Part shown: positions 37,772 through 46,796 of the stretch, piece after piece
How the letters are laid out: each line of letters begins with the position of its first letter
How positions within the stretch are numbered: the first letter of the stretch is position 1
NCBI RefSeq assembly: GCF_029846115.1
Contig: NZ_JARVZZ010000001.1
Location: 2,108,001 to 2,172,000, forward strand
Direction: 5' to 3'
Source: Serratia marcescens
GTDB lineage: Bacteria > Pseudomonadota > Gammaproteobacteria > Enterobacterales > Enterobacteriaceae
Length of the DNA stretch: 64,000 nt
Position numbers and translations under genes: made by a program
Notes under the pieces: model-generated
What the model was told of the DNA's origin: nothing
Database searches by the model: none
The model's input: only the letters and a program-made list of their open reading frames with translations

Positions 37772-38823
37772 GGTGTCTCCTGCTCGGAGGCGGCGAGCGC
37801 CTCGCGCTTACGTTGTTCGGCAATCGCGTCTTTGCGTTTCTGTTCGGCCGCTTCCCAGGCCTCATAGGCGATGACTACGCGGGCCACCACCGGGTGGCGC
37901 ACCACGTCTTCGCTATGGAAGAAGTTGAAGCTCAGTTCTTCCACGTCCGACAGCACTTCCACCGCGTGGCGCAGGCCGGATTTCTGGTTGCGCGGCAGGT
38001 CGATCTGGGTGACGTCGCCGGTGATGACCGCCTTCGAGTTGAAGCCGATGCGCGTCAGGAACATCTTCATCTGTTCGATGGTGGTGTTCTGGCTCTCATC
38101 CAGAATGATAAAGGCGTCGTTCAGCGTGCGGCCGCGCATATAGGCCAGTGGCGCGACTTCGATCACGTTGCGCTCGATGAGTTTCTCCACGCGCTCGAAG
38201 CCCAGCATTTCGAACAGGGCGTCGTACAACGGTCGCAGATATGGATCGACCTTCTGGCTCAGATCGCCGGGCAGGAAGCCCAGTTTTTCGCCGGCTTCGA
38301 CCGCAGGGCGGGTCAACAGAATACGGCGAATTTCCTGGCGCTCCAGCGCATCCACCGCGGCGGCGACCGCCAGGTAGGTTTTGCCGGTGCCCGCCGGGCC
38401 GATGCCGAAGGTGATGTCGTGATCGAGAATGTTGGCGATGTACTGCGCCTGGTTAGGCGTACGCGGTTTCACCATGCCGCGCTTGGTTTTGATGGTGACT
38501 GCCTTGCCGTAATCCGGCACGCTGTCGGCTACCTGTTCCAGCACCCGGCTCTCTTTGATAGCCAGGTGGATTTGTTCCGGATCGATATCCGGGATCACGC
38601 CGCGAATCGGCGCGGTATCCACGTACAGATGACGCAGGATATCGGCGGCGGCAACCACGCACAGGTTTTTGCCGACCAGCTTGAAACGGTTGTCGCGGCG
38701 ATTGATTTCGATGCCCAATCGGCGCTCGAGTTGCTTGATGTTGTCATCAAACGGGCCGCACAGGCTGAGCAAACGCTTGTTGTCTGCGGGCTCTAACAAA
38801 ATTTCTTGTGTTGCGACGTTCAA
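37768..38823 (-). CDS. ybeZ: PhoH-like ATPase YbeZ
   Basis: A 351-residue P-loop ATPase of the PhoH family. Walker A is [11 protein letters not shown] near residue 148, Walker B is [11 protein letters not shown], and [24 protein letters not shown] follows. It is thought to act as an RNA helicase-like partner of YbeY. It is the first gene of its operon here: a strong terminator 175 bases upstream cuts it off from yjdM and miaB, so the promoter should lie in 38824-39000. Confidence 0.95.
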   Translation of the reverse strand: MNVATQEILLEPADNKRLLSLCGPFDDNIKQLERRLGIEINRRDNRFKLVGKNLCVVAAADILRHLYVDTAPIRGVIPDIDPEQIHLAIKESRVLEQVADSVPDYGKAVTIKTKRGMVKPRTPNQAQYIANILDHDITFGIGPAGTGKTYLAVAAAVDALERQEIRRILLTRPAVEAGEKLGFLPGDLSQKVDPYLRPLYDALFEMLGFERVEKLIERNVIEVAPLAYMRGRTLNDAFIILDESQNTTIEQMKMFLTRIGFNSKAVITGDVTQIDLPRNQKSGLRHAVEVLSDVEELSFNFFHSEDVVRHPVVARVVIAYEAWEAAEQKRKDAIAEQRKREALAASEQETP

Positions 38824-39000
38824 ACTATTCCTCTAGGTCACATCGGGCCTGGTTGATGTCACATAGCGCGTCTGGGACGCGCGCGTTCAGGGCGAGCCTG
38901 AATACTCTCTTTCTTGAATTATTCATGGTGCGCCGCAACGGCGCAAGTTTACCGCTGATCTATCTGTGCGCCGTCGGCGGAATTCAAGGGAAGATAAGGA

Positions 39001-39031
39001 AAAAACGCGGCGGGGCGCAAAGCCCGCCGCG
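39001..39031 (-). terminator. yjdM terminator
   Basis: On the minus strand GCGGCGGG and CCCGCCGC form an 8-bp GC stem followed by a run of six or seven T. It ends the yjdM transcript 27 bases after the stop codon. Confidence 0.88.
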
Positions 39032-39057
39032 TCATCACTGAACAAGGCCGACGTGAA

Positions 39058-39393
39058 TCAGTTCTTTTTCACGAACTCGGATTTCAGCTTCATCGGGCCG
39101 AAGCCGTCGATTTTGCAGTCGATGTTGTGATCGCCTTCGACCAGGCGAATGTTTTTCACCTTGGTGCCGATCTTCAGCATCGAGGAGCTGCCTTTGACCT
39201 TCAGGTCTTTGATCACGGTGACCGCATCGCCGTCTGCCAGCAGGTTGCCGTTGGCGTCTTTGACGATCAGCGCGTCCTGATCTTCCGCCGGGGCGCTGTC
39301 GCTCCACTCGTGGGCGCACTCAGGGCAGATGAACAGGGCATTGTCCTGGTAGGTGTATTCGGAGTTGCACTTCGGGCAGTGTGGGAGTTGCAT
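39058..39393 (-). CDS. yjdM: YjdM (PhnA-type) zinc-ribbon protein
   Basis: A 111-residue protein. The N-terminal zinc ribbon has two CxxC pairs (CPKC at 8-11, then CPEC near 27-30); the C-terminal part is the conserved PhnA/YjdM domain ([31 protein letters not shown], then [25 protein letters not shown]). Earlier thought to be a phosphonatase, YjdM is now of unknown function. ATG at 39393 gives the E. coli length. It sits between miaB and ybeZ, which are adjacent in E. coli, and has a terminator on each side, so it looks like an inserted single-gene unit. Confidence 0.92.
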   Translation of the reverse strand: MQLPHCPKCNSEYTYQDNALFICPECAHEWSDSAPAEDQDALIVKDANGNLLADGDAVTVIKDLKVKGSSSMLKIGTKVKNIRLVEGDHNIDCKIDGFGPMKLKSEFVKKN

Positions 39394-39437
39394 GTTATGT
39401 CGCCTCTTCAACAATAAAAAAATAAAAAAGAAAATCA

Positions 39438-39456
39438 CCGGGCGCGGGCGCCCGGC
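39438..39456 (-). terminator. miaB terminator
   Basis: CCGGGCGC and GCGCCCGG form a stem followed on the minus strand by a T-rich TGATTTTCTTTTTTATT. It separates miaB from yjdM. Confidence 0.75.
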
Positions 39457-39511
39457 GGAGAAACGGTAAGGAGTAGCGCGAATGGGCGGCGATAAGGCGG
39501 CCACCGCGGCG

Positions 39512-40936
39512 TCAGGGCTGGTAAATGCCGACGCCCAGCGCGTTTTCTTTGCGGGTACGGGCGATCACCGACTGCGGGGATTCATGTACGCGCAGATCCA
39601 TCTGCTGTTCGGTGCGCACCACTGCGCCACGCAGGGTGTTGGTCAGCACCTCGGTAATTTCCACGTCGACGAACTGGCCGATCATGTCGGGCGTGCCCTC
39701 GAAGTTTACCACACGGTTGCACTCCGTGCGCCCGGCCAGCTCCATCACGCTTTTGCGCGAGGTGCCCTCCACCAGAATGCGTTGGACGGTGCCGAGCATG
39801 CGGCGGCTGAACTGCAGCGCCTGCTGGTTGATGCGATCCTGCAGAATATACAGCCGCTGCTTTTTCTCTTCTTCGCTGACGTCGTCGACCATGTCCGCCG
39901 CCGGGGTGCCCGGGCGCGACGAATAGATGAAGCTGAAGCTGACGTCGAAATTGACGTCGGCGATCAGGTTCATGGTCTGTTCGAAGTCGGCCTGGCTTTC
40001 GCCCGGGAAACCGACGATGAAATCGGAGCTGAGCTGGATGGCCGGCCGCGCCTTGCGCAGCTTGCGGATAATCGCCTTATACTCCAGCGCGGTGTGCGCG
40101 CGTTTCATCATGGTCAGGATGCGGTCCGAACCGCTCTGCACCGGCAGATGCAGGAAGCTGACCAGCTCCGGCGTGTCTTCGTACACCGCGATGATATCGT
40201 CGGTGAATTCGATCGGGTGGCTGGTGGTGAAGCGAATGCGATCGATGCCGTCGATGGCCGCCACCAGGCGCAGCAGTTCGGCGAACGAGCAGATATCGCC
40301 GTCATGCGTAGCGCCGCGGTAAGCGTTGACGTTTTGGCCGAGCAGGTTGACCTCGCGCACGCCCTGCGCCGCCAGTTGGGCGATTTCGAACAGCACGTCG
40401 TCGCTCGGGCGGCTCACTTCCTCGCCGCGGGTGTATGGCACCACGCAGAAGGTGCAGTATTTGTTGCAGCCTTCCATGATCGACACGAACGCGGTCGGGC
40501 CTTCGGCGCGCGGTTCCGGCAGGCGGTCGAATTTTTCGATCTCCGGGAAGCTGATGTCGACCACCGGGCTGCGGGTGCCCTGAACGTGGTTGATCATTTC
40601 CGGCAGGCGGTGCAGGGTCTGCGGGCCGAATACCACGTCGACGCAGGGCGCGCGGCTGCGGATCAGTTCGCCTTCTTGCGAGGCCACGCAACCGCCGACG
40701 CCGATGATCACCGACGGGTTCTTTTCTTTCAGCAAGCGCCAGCGCCCCAGCATGGCGAAAACTTTCTCCTGCGCTTTTTCACGGATCGAGCAGGTGTTCA
40801 GCAGCAACACGTCCGCCTCTTCGGCGTTTTCGGTCCACTCGAAGCCGTGTGTGCTGTTCAACAGGTCGGCCATTTTTGATGAATCGTACTCATTCATCTG
40901 GCAGCCCCAGGTTTTGATATGTAGTTTTTTCGTCAT
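39512..40936 (-). CDS. miaB: tRNA-2-methylthio-N6-isopentenyladenosine synthase MiaB
   Basis: A 474-residue radical-SAM methylthiotransferase that modifies A37 of tRNAs reading UNN codons. The N-terminal UPF0004 domain holds the auxiliary cluster Cys12, Cys49 and Cys83; the radical-SAM motif is CNKYCTFC near residues 157-164; a TRAM RNA-binding domain ends the protein. All match E. coli in position and length. It is transcribed away from ubiF across a 197-base gap, as in E. coli. Confidence 0.97.
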   Translation of the reverse strand: MTKKLHIKTWGCQMNEYDSSKMADLLNSTHGFEWTENAEEADVLLLNTCSIREKAQEKVFAMLGRWRLLKEKNPSVIIGVGGCVASQEGELIRSRAPCVDVVFGPQTLHRLPEMINHVQGTRSPVVDISFPEIEKFDRLPEPRAEGPTAFVSIMEGCNKYCTFCVVPYTRGEEVSRPSDDVLFEIAQLAAQGVREVNLLGQNVNAYRGATHDGDICSFAELLRLVAAIDGIDRIRFTTSHPIEFTDDIIAVYEDTPELVSFLHLPVQSGSDRILTMMKRAHTALEYKAIIRKLRKARPAIQLSSDFIVGFPGESQADFEQTMNLIADVNFDVSFSFIYSSRPGTPAADMVDDVSEEEKKQRLYILQDRINQQALQFSRRMLGTVQRILVEGTSRKSVMELAGRTECNRVVNFEGTPDMIGQFVDVEITEVLTNTLRGAVVRTEQQMDLRVHESPQSVIARTRKENALGVGIYQP

Positions 40937-41133
40937 TGACTTGCCATTACTCAGTGCGGAGCGAAAGTTGCGTTACGCGACATGCAGGGCGCGTATTGTA
41001 ATCATTTGCCGCCGTTGTGACCAGCGCGGGGGAAAATGGCACGCGACCTGAAGCCGAAGCGAAAATCCGGTACACTGCGCAAAACGCCATGCCGGGTGGG
41101 ATGGCGAGCATTCACACAGAAAACATAGCCAAT

Positions 41134-42315
41134 ATGAAGACATCTCAAAATCGGTATGACGCGGTGGTGGTGGGCGGCGGCATGGTCGGCGCAGCGGCGG
41201 CCCTGGGGCTGGCGCAGGCGGGCTGGTCGGTGGCGTTGCTGGAACATCAGGCGCCGCAGGCGTTTGAAGCGCAAAGCCCGCCGGACCTGCGCATTTCCGC
41301 TATCGGCTGTACCTCGGTGGGGCTGCTGAAACAGCTCGGCGCCTGGCCCGCCGTGACGGCGATGCGCACGGCGCCGTATCGCCGGCTGGAGACCTGGGAA
41401 TGGGCGTCGTCACGCGTGGCGTTCGACGCGGTGTCCCTGGGGCTGCCGGAGCTGGGCTTTATGGTCGAAAACCGCGTTCTGCAGCTGGCGCTGTGGCAGC
41501 AGTTCGCGCAGTGCGCCAATCTGACGCTGCTGTGCCCCGCCAGGCTGCAATCGCTGCACCGGGCGGACAATGCCTGGCAACTGACGCTGGACGGCGGTGA
41601 AACGCTGCAGGCGCGCCTGGTTGTCGGCGCCGACGGCGCCAACTCGCAGGTGCGCAAGCTGGCGGCGATCGGCACCAACGGTTGGCAGTATCGTCAGGCG
41701 TGTATGTTGATCACCGTCGATACCGGCGCGCCGCAGCAGGATGTGACCTGGCAGCGTTTCTTCCCGTCCGGGCCGCGCGCCTTCCTGCCGCTGTACGACA
41801 GCTGGGCATCGCTGGTGTGGTATGACAGCCCGCAGCGCATTCGCCAGCTGCAGGCGATGCCGCCGGCGCAGCTGGAGCGCGAAATCGCCGCCGCTTTCCC
41901 GGCGCGCCTGGGCCCGGTCAAGGTGCACGCCGCCGGTTCGTTCCCGCTGACGCGGCGCCATGCGCAGCGTTACGTGCTACCGGGGCTGGCGCTGCTGGGG
42001 GATGCGGCGCATACCATCAACCCGCTGGCGGGGCAGGGCGTCAATCTGGGGTATCGCGACGTGGATGCCTTGTTGGACGTATTGAACGATGCGCGGGAGC
42101 AGGGAGAGGACTGGAGCAGCGAGACGGTACTGCTGCGTTATCAGCGCCGCCGCCGTACCGACAATCTGCTGATGCAGAGCGGCATGGATCTGTTTTATAC
42201 CGCCTTCAGCAATAACCTGGCGCCGCTGAACGTGGCGCGCAATCTGGCGCTGATGGCCGCGCAGCGGGCGGGCAAGCTGAAAGAGCATGCGTTGAAGTAC
42301 GCCTTGGGATTGTAA
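41134..42315 (+). CDS. ubiF: Ubiquinone-biosynthesis hydroxylase UbiF
   Basis: A 393-residue FAD monooxygenase that adds the last hydroxyl (C6) in ubiquinone synthesis. The dinucleotide-binding GGGMVG at residues 14-19, DGANSQVRK, and the second FAD motif LLGDAAHTINPLAGQGVNLGYRDV are all present. ATG 41134 gives the family's length; the frame opens further upstream at 41017 without a ribosome site. It is divergent from miaB and convergent with the tRNA cluster, and a shared terminator lies at 42371-42396. Confidence 0.95.
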   Translation: MKTSQNRYDAVVVGGGMVGAAAALGLAQAGWSVALLEHQAPQAFEAQSPPDLRISAIGCTSVGLLKQLGAWPAVTAMRTAPYRRLETWEWASSRVAFDAVSLGLPELGFMVENRVLQLALWQQFAQCANLTLLCPARLQSLHRADNAWQLTLDGGETLQARLVVGADGANSQVRKLAAIGTNGWQYRQACMLITVDTGAPQQDVTWQRFFPSGPRAFLPLYDSWASLVWYDSPQRIRQLQAMPPAQLEREIAAAFPARLGPVKVHAAGSFPLTRRHAQRYVLPGLALLGDAAHTINPLAGQGVNLGYRDVDALLDVLNDAREQGEDWSSETVLLRYQRRRRTDNLLMQSGMDLFYTAFSNNLAPLNVARNLALMAAQRAGKLKEHALKYALGL

Positions 42316-42370
42316 CCGACAGGGCTCAGCTGCGGCTGGGCCCGTTAGAATTGGCTGAACGCCAGACAGC

Positions 42371-42396
42371 AAAAAGCCCGCCGAAGCGGGCTTTTC
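42371..42396. terminator. Terminator of the tRNA operon and ubiF
   Basis: AGCCCGC and GCGGGCT form a 7-bp stem with CGAA loop, flanked by five A on one side and four T on the other, so it works for both converging transcripts. Confidence 0.85.
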
Positions 42397-42402
42397 TAAA
42401 TA

Positions 42403-42477
42403 TGGCTGGGGTGCCAGGATTCGAACCTGGGTATGCTGGTATCAGAAACCAGAGCCTTACCGCTTGGCGACACCCCA
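42403..42477 (-). tRNA. glnV: tRNA-Gln (anticodon CTG)
   Basis: A 75-nt cloverleaf on the minus strand starting TGGGGTGTCGCCAAGC and ending in encoded CCA. The anticodon loop is TTCTGAT, reading CAG codons. It is the last tRNA of the array; E. coli has two copies (glnV, glnX), here one. Confidence 0.95.
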
Positions 42478-42481
42478 ATTA

Positions 42482-42558
42482 TGGTGGCTACGACGGGATT
42501 TGAACCTGTGACCCCATCATTATGAGTGATGTGCTCTAACCAGCTGAGCTACGTAGCC
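42482..42558 (-). tRNA. metU: tRNA-Met (elongator, anticodon CAT)
   Basis: A 77-nt cloverleaf beginning GGCTACGTAGCTCAGC with encoded CCA. It is identical to the first tRNA of the array except for A instead of G in the T loop (TTCAAAT), a change compatible with the usual purine there. Confidence 0.95.
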
Positions 42559-42599
42559 GATGTTACTTTTTACTTCTTTGATTTGCAAGCAGTTTGTGA

Positions 42600-42674
42600 T
42601 GGCTGGGGTACCTGGATTCGAACCAGGGAATGCCGGTATCAAAAACCGGTGCCTTACCGCTTGGCGATACCCCA
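42600..42674 (-). tRNA. glnW: tRNA-Gln (anticodon TTG), copy 2
   Basis: A 75-nt cloverleaf, TGGGGTATCGCCAAGC to CCA, anticodon TTG for CAA codons. It is identical to the copy at 42719-42793, as expected of a tandem duplication kept by gene conversion. Confidence 0.95.
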
Positions 42675-42718
42675 CCTGCAAACAAATCTTATGTTGAAAC
42701 CCCGTTCCCGAAAGAATA

Positions 42719-42793
42719 TGGCTGGGGTACCTGGATTCGAACCAGGGAATGCCGGTATCAAAAACCGGTGCCTTACCGCTTGGCGATACCCCA
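42719..42793 (-). tRNA. glnU: tRNA-Gln (anticodon TTG), copy 1
   Basis: A 75-nt cloverleaf with encoded CCA and anticodon TTG, identical to the downstream copy. Confidence 0.95.
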
Positions 42794-42823
42794 TCAACAT
42801 ACTGCGCCGACGATGAAGAGAAA

Positions 42824-42908
42824 TGGTGCGGGAGGCGAGACTTGAACTCGCACACCTTGCGGCGCCAGAACCTAAATCTGGTGCGTCTACCAATTTCGCC
42901 ACTCCCGC
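42824..42908 (-). tRNA. leuW: tRNA-Leu (anticodon TAG)
   Basis: An 85-nt class-II tRNA beginning GCGGGAGTGGCGAAAT, with a long variable arm and encoded CCA. The anticodon loop is TTTAGGT, anticodon TAG, reading CUA/CUG. It is the second tRNA of the array, as in E. coli. Confidence 0.95.
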
Positions 42909-42924
42909 AAATGCAAAAAAGAGA

Positions 42925-43001
42925 TGGTGGCTACGACGGGATTCGAACCTGTGACCCCATCATTATGAGTGATGTGCTCTAACCAGCTGAGCTACGTAGC
43001 C
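42925..43001 (-). tRNA. metT: tRNA-Met (elongator, anticodon CAT)
   Basis: A 77-nt cloverleaf with encoded CCA, the first tRNA of the transcript, 39 bases downstream of the promoter's -10 box. Elongator type is judged from the GGCTACGTAGCTCAG 5' end, not the initiator's CGCGGGG. Confidence 0.95.
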
Positions 43002-43039
43002 CTCTTTTTTGCTTTGCCTTCATCGGCGTTGCGGGGCGC

Positions 43040-43068
43040 ATTATGCGTATATGACCGATTTGCGTCAA
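43040..43068 (-). promoter_or_regulatory. Stringent-type promoter of the tRNA array
   Basis: On the minus strand TTGACG (43063-43068) and CATAAT (43040-43045) are 17 bp apart and are followed by a GC-rich discriminator (GCGCCCCGC), the feature of promoters shut down by ppGpp and DksA. It would drive all six tRNAs. Confidence 0.8.
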
Positions 43069-43172
43069 CAAGTTTTTTCCCGAAAAAGCGCCCGGAAGCG
43101 CCGTTTGTCTGGCTTGTGAACATTATGGCGATAAAATCGGCAATTCAGGCAGTTGGCGGGGGAGAAAGGCAA

Positions 43173-43198
43173 CAAAAAGGCGGGCCAAAAGGCCCGCC
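43173..43198 (-). terminator. asnB terminator
   Basis: GGCGGGCC and GGCCCGCC form an 8-bp stem with a 4-base loop; the minus strand continues in five T. It lies just downstream of asnB. Confidence 0.88.
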
Positions 43199-43219
43199 CC
43201 GAGGGAAAACGCCGCGTGA

Positions 43220-44884
43220 TTATTTATAGGCGGCCTGGTGCACGCCGACGGCGCGGCCGGAAGGATCGTCCATCTTCTTAAACGATTCGTCCCATTCGAT
43301 GGCCTTGGCGGACGAGCAGGCGACGGACGGGCCGCCCGGCACGCATTCGGCGGCGCTCGGCAGCGGGAACAACTCTTCAAAGATCTCGCGGTACAGGTAG
43401 CCTTCTTTAGACGTTGGCGTGTTGTACGGGAAGCGGAAACGCGCGGTTTCGAGCTGTTGATCGCTGATTTGCTGCGCAGCGACCTCTTTTAGCGTGTCGA
43501 TCCAGCTGTAGCCGACGCCGTCGGAGAACTGCTCTTTTTGGCGCCAGGCCACGCTGGCCGGCAAATAGGACTCGAAACATTCGCGAACGATGTGCTTTTC
43601 CATTTTGCCGTTGCCGCACATTTTATCTTTCGGGTTGATGCGCATCGCCACGTCGAGGAATTTCTTGTCCAGGAACGGCACGCGGGCTTCGACGCCCCAG
43701 GCCGACATCGCCTTGTTGGCGCGCGCGCAGTCGAACATATGCAGCGCCAGCAGTTTACGCACGGTTTCTTCGTGGAATTCGCGGGCGTCCGGCGCCTTAT
43801 GGAAGTAGAGGTAGCCGCCGAACACTTCGTCCGCGCCTTCGCCGGAAAGCACCATCTTGATACCCATCGCCTTGATTTTTCGCGACATCAGGTACATCGG
43901 CGTCGAGGCGCGAATGGTGGTGACGTCATAGGTTTCGATGTGGTAAATCACGTCGCGGATGGCGTCCAGGCCTTCCTGCACGGTGAAGTGGATCTCATGG
44001 TGCACGGTGCCCAGGTGGTTAGCCACCTCTTGCGCGGCGCGCAGATCCGGCGAGCCTTCCAGGCCGACGGCGAAGGAGTGCAGCTGTGGCCACCAGGCCT
44101 CGCTGCGTTCCTGATCTTCCACGCGGCGCGCGGCGTACTTCTTGGTGATCGCCGAGATGACCGAGGAATCCAGCCCGCCCGACAGCAGCACGCCGTAAGG
44201 CACGTCGGACATCAGGTGGCTTTTCACCGACTCTTCCAGCGCGGTGCGCAGGGCGGTGGCGTCGGTCACGTTGTCTTTGACGCTGTCGTAATCGAACCAG
44301 TCGCGGCGATAGTATTCGCGGATCTCACCGTCCTGGCTCCACAGGTAGCTGCCAGCCGGGAATTCCTTGATGGTGCGGCACACCGGCACCAGCGCTTTCA
44401 TTTCCGAGGCGACATACAGGTTGCCGTGCTCGTCGTGGCCCATGTACAGCGGGATGATGCCCAGATGATCGCGGCCGATCAGATAGGCGTCTTTTTCGGT
44501 GTCATACAAGGCGAAGGCGAACATGCCTTGCAGGTCGTCGAGGAAATCCGGGCCTTTCTCCTGATACAGCGCCAGGATCACTTCACAGTCGGAACCGGTC
44601 TGGAACGCGTAGCGGTCGCTCAGCTGTTGGCGCAGCGCCTGGTGGTTGTAAATTTCGCCGTTGACCGCCAGAACGTGGGTGTGCGCAGCGTTGTACAGCG
44701 GTTGAGCGCCGTTGTTGACGTCGACGATCGACAGGCGTTCGTGAGCCAAAATGGCTTTGTCGCTGGCGTAAACGCCGGACCAATCCGGGCCGCGGTGGCG
44801 CATCAGGCGCGACAGCTCCAGCGCTTTCTTACGCAGTTCAACGGGATCGGACTTCAGATCGAGCACACCGAAAATAGAACACAT
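43220..44884 (-). CDS. asnB: Glutamine-dependent asparagine synthetase B
   Basis: A 554-residue two-domain enzyme. The N-terminal amidotransferase has the nucleophile Cys2 (MCSIFGV, initiator Met removed) and RLSIVDVNNGAQP; ammonia passes to the C-terminal ATP-pyrophosphatase domain (GVLLSGGLDSSVISAI is the PP-loop), which forms asparagine from aspartate. E. coli AsnB has the same length. In E. coli asnB directly follows nagD and is repressed by NagC; here chiC with its own terminator stands between them, so asnB must use its own promoter in 44885-45130. Confidence 0.97.
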   Translation of the reverse strand: MCSIFGVLDLKSDPVELRKKALELSRLMRHRGPDWSGVYASDKAILAHERLSIVDVNNGAQPLYNAAHTHVLAVNGEIYNHQALRQQLSDRYAFQTGSDCEVILALYQEKGPDFLDDLQGMFAFALYDTEKDAYLIGRDHLGIIPLYMGHDEHGNLYVASEMKALVPVCRTIKEFPAGSYLWSQDGEIREYYRRDWFDYDSVKDNVTDATALRTALEESVKSHLMSDVPYGVLLSGGLDSSVISAITKKYAARRVEDQERSEAWWPQLHSFAVGLEGSPDLRAAQEVANHLGTVHHEIHFTVQEGLDAIRDVIYHIETYDVTTIRASTPMYLMSRKIKAMGIKMVLSGEGADEVFGGYLYFHKAPDAREFHEETVRKLLALHMFDCARANKAMSAWGVEARVPFLDKKFLDVAMRINPKDKMCGNGKMEKHIVRECFESYLPASVAWRQKEQFSDGVGYSWIDTLKEVAAQQISDQQLETARFRFPYNTPTSKEGYLYREIFEELFPLPSAAECVPGGPSVACSSAKAIEWDESFKKMDDPSGRAVGVHQAAYK

Positions 44885-45132
44885 ACAACTCTCCTAACGG
44901 GCTTTTATGACTGTGATGTTGTTTTTTACTGTTATGGGCAGCATTGCCGATTCATCAGCGATAACGCGGTTTTGCTGCGCTGTGGTTATGAAAATGCGCC
45001 TAAAGCTGCAGGAGATGCAAGCGTTTTAGCCATACGCTGAGAAATAGTTGTTTGCGAGGGCGTGGTTTTTAACGGATTTCCAGTTATCGGCGGGAAAAAT
45101 TAGCGATTATGCAATTTTTAACGCGATGACGG

Positions 45133-45159
45133 GATTGCCGGCCGGTTTGGCCGGCAATC
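45133..45159 (-). terminator. Inverted repeat after chiC
   Basis: GATTGCCGGCC and GGCCGGCAATC form an 11-bp perfect stem with a 5-base loop 10 bases after the chiC stop. No T run follows, but its stability and place fit a transcript end. Confidence 0.6.
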
Positions 45160-45168
45160 GATTGGCGA

Positions 45169-46608
45169 TTAGGCGATGAGCTGCCACAGGGTGAAGGCGG
45201 CGTCCGGCGTCCAGCCGGCGTTGGAAGTGTGCGCCTGGATACAGGTGTATTTCTTGCCTTTATAACTCACCACGTCGCCGGCTTTGTAGCTGTGGTTGTT
45301 CTGCCACTCGGGCGCCCCCGGATCGGGTGGCGTACCGTCGTTGGCGGTTTTAACCGCCAGCGCGCTGCTCGGCAGCGAGGTATTGTCCTGGCTGTCGGTG
45401 GCGGTAACGAAGTAGCTGTACTGGGTGACCGGGGTCAGGCCGCTGTCGGCCAGCGACAGGCCGGCGGTCTGGCCGATCGGGGTGCCGTTGCGGTAGACGG
45501 TGTAGCTGGCGATCGGTAAGGTGCCGGTGGCGGCGGCCCAGCTCAGCTTCAGCGAGGTGGCGCCCAGCTCGGCGACCGTCAGCGCAGTCGGTGCATTAGG
45601 TTTTCCCGGCGGTGGGGTAACGCCGCCCTGAATCAGCGGCGCGTAGCGGGTTTTGAATTCCCAGTTGTAGGCCACGCCGGCTTTGCTCTTGCCGTTGTCC
45701 CAGTTGATTGACCAGGTCATCAGGCCCTTGATCGACAGGTTCTTGGCGTCGAGACGCGAGAAAGCGTTATATACCGCCTGTTTATCGATCACGTAGCCGG
45801 TGGCGGCGGCGTCGTTGTTGCTCGGCAGGCCGATGACGAATTTCGCCGCCGGGATCTTCGCATAGCCGCGGGTGCCGGTAACCAGGCTTTCCGTCAGGTA
45901 GTAGAGGAAGTCCTCTTTCATGGCGTCGTTATTCTGCGTGATCCAGGCATTGAGTTCATCCACCCAAATACCGTCGCCGCCCTGGTTATAATATTGCGGC
46001 GCGATAAAGTCGTAATAGCCTTCGAGGGTGTTGATATAATCCAGGTAGGTGCCGTTGGTGCGCAAATACGGGAATTCCGGCGCCATGCTGATAATAAAGT
46101 TCTTCCCCTGCGCAGCGTAATAGTCTTTTACTTTTTTCAACGCCGCAGGCAAGACAGTTTTATTATTGGCTGCACCGATCGCCGCCTGTTCCAGATCGAT
46201 ATCCAGGCCGTCGAAGCCATAGACTTCCACCAGGCGAATAATCTCGTCTTTCAGCTTATCTTCGTCGCCGGTCTTCAGTTCGATATGCGCGTCTGCGCCG
46301 CCGAGGGAGATCAGCACCGCGCGGCCCTGGCTGTTCAGCACGCCCACCTGTCGGCGGAACTCGGCGTCGGACAGGTTGTAAGGTTTGAAGGTTGGGATGC
46401 CCTGGCCTTTCATAAAGGCGACGGCCACCACATTGTATTCGGCGGGAATGTCGGTCAGGTTCATATTGGCGAACTGGCCTTGCTGATAGCCGTCACTGGC
46501 GCCGGCGGCCCAGTTGTGCCAAAAACCCATCAGGATTTTTTTATTGGCGATAGTCGGCATAATGGCTGCGTCATCGGCGGCGGCATTAATCATGTTATTT
46601 GTGCTCAT
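45169..46608 (-). CDS. chiC: Chitinase C (GH18, FnIII, CBM5/12)
   Basis: A 479-residue endo-chitinase, by recognition the ChiC of S. marcescens. The GH18 barrel spans about residues 24-330 with the catalytic DGLDIDLE at 133-140 (acid Glu140). A Pro/Gly linker leads to a fibronectin type-III domain (about 345-430) and a C-terminal CBM5/12 chitin-binding domain (WQNNHSYKAGDVVSYKGKKYTCIQAH). There is no Sec signal peptide; in S. marcescens ChiC leaves the cell by a holin/endopeptidase pathway. ATG 46608 has GAGG upstream. It lies between nagD and asnB with its own terminator, so it is a separate unit inserted in the nag region. Confidence 0.97.
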   Translation of the reverse strand: MSTNNMINAAADDAAIMPTIANKKILMGFWHNWAAGASDGYQQGQFANMNLTDIPAEYNVVAVAFMKGQGIPTFKPYNLSDAEFRRQVGVLNSQGRAVLISLGGADAHIELKTGDEDKLKDEIIRLVEVYGFDGLDIDLEQAAIGAANNKTVLPAALKKVKDYYAAQGKNFIISMAPEFPYLRTNGTYLDYINTLEGYYDFIAPQYYNQGGDGIWVDELNAWITQNNDAMKEDFLYYLTESLVTGTRGYAKIPAAKFVIGLPSNNDAAATGYVIDKQAVYNAFSRLDAKNLSIKGLMTWSINWDNGKSKAGVAYNWEFKTRYAPLIQGGVTPPPGKPNAPTALTVAELGATSLKLSWAAATGTLPIASYTVYRNGTPIGQTAGLSLADSGLTPVTQYSYFVTATDSQDNTSLPSSALAVKTANDGTPPDPGAPEWQNNHSYKAGDVVSYKGKKYTCIQAHTSNAGWTPDAAFTLWQLIA

Positions 46609-46762
46609 GGTAGCCTCATTAATTAGGGGTAAAGGTTTTCCGCTGGCCGGCAATATCAGCTATTGGCGGGGCGTAAGGTTATAATGAGGATTTTTAGCGC
46701 AGGCAGGCTGAAACCTTTTGCGGTCATGAACGAATTAAATTCAAACTGCGGTCAGGAAGAGA

Positions 46763-46790
46763 GAAATAATGGCGGCCGGGCAGCCGCCAT
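46763..46790 (-). terminator. nagD terminator
   Basis: ATGGCGGC and GCCGCCAT form an 8-bp stem followed on the minus strand by TATTTCTC, a few bases after the nagD stop. It closes the nagBACD operon ahead of chiC. Confidence 0.75.
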
Positions 46791-46796
46791 AATGCA

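Noticed and set aside
42482..43001. Repeated blocks in the tRNA region considered as a CRISPR-like or other repeat array
   Set aside because: The repeats are the duplicated Met and Gln tRNA genes themselves, with complete cloverleaf folds.
43969..45040. Plus-strand frame running from inside asnB through the upstream gap
   Set aside because: Mostly antisense to asnB; the part in the gap has no ribosome site or motif.
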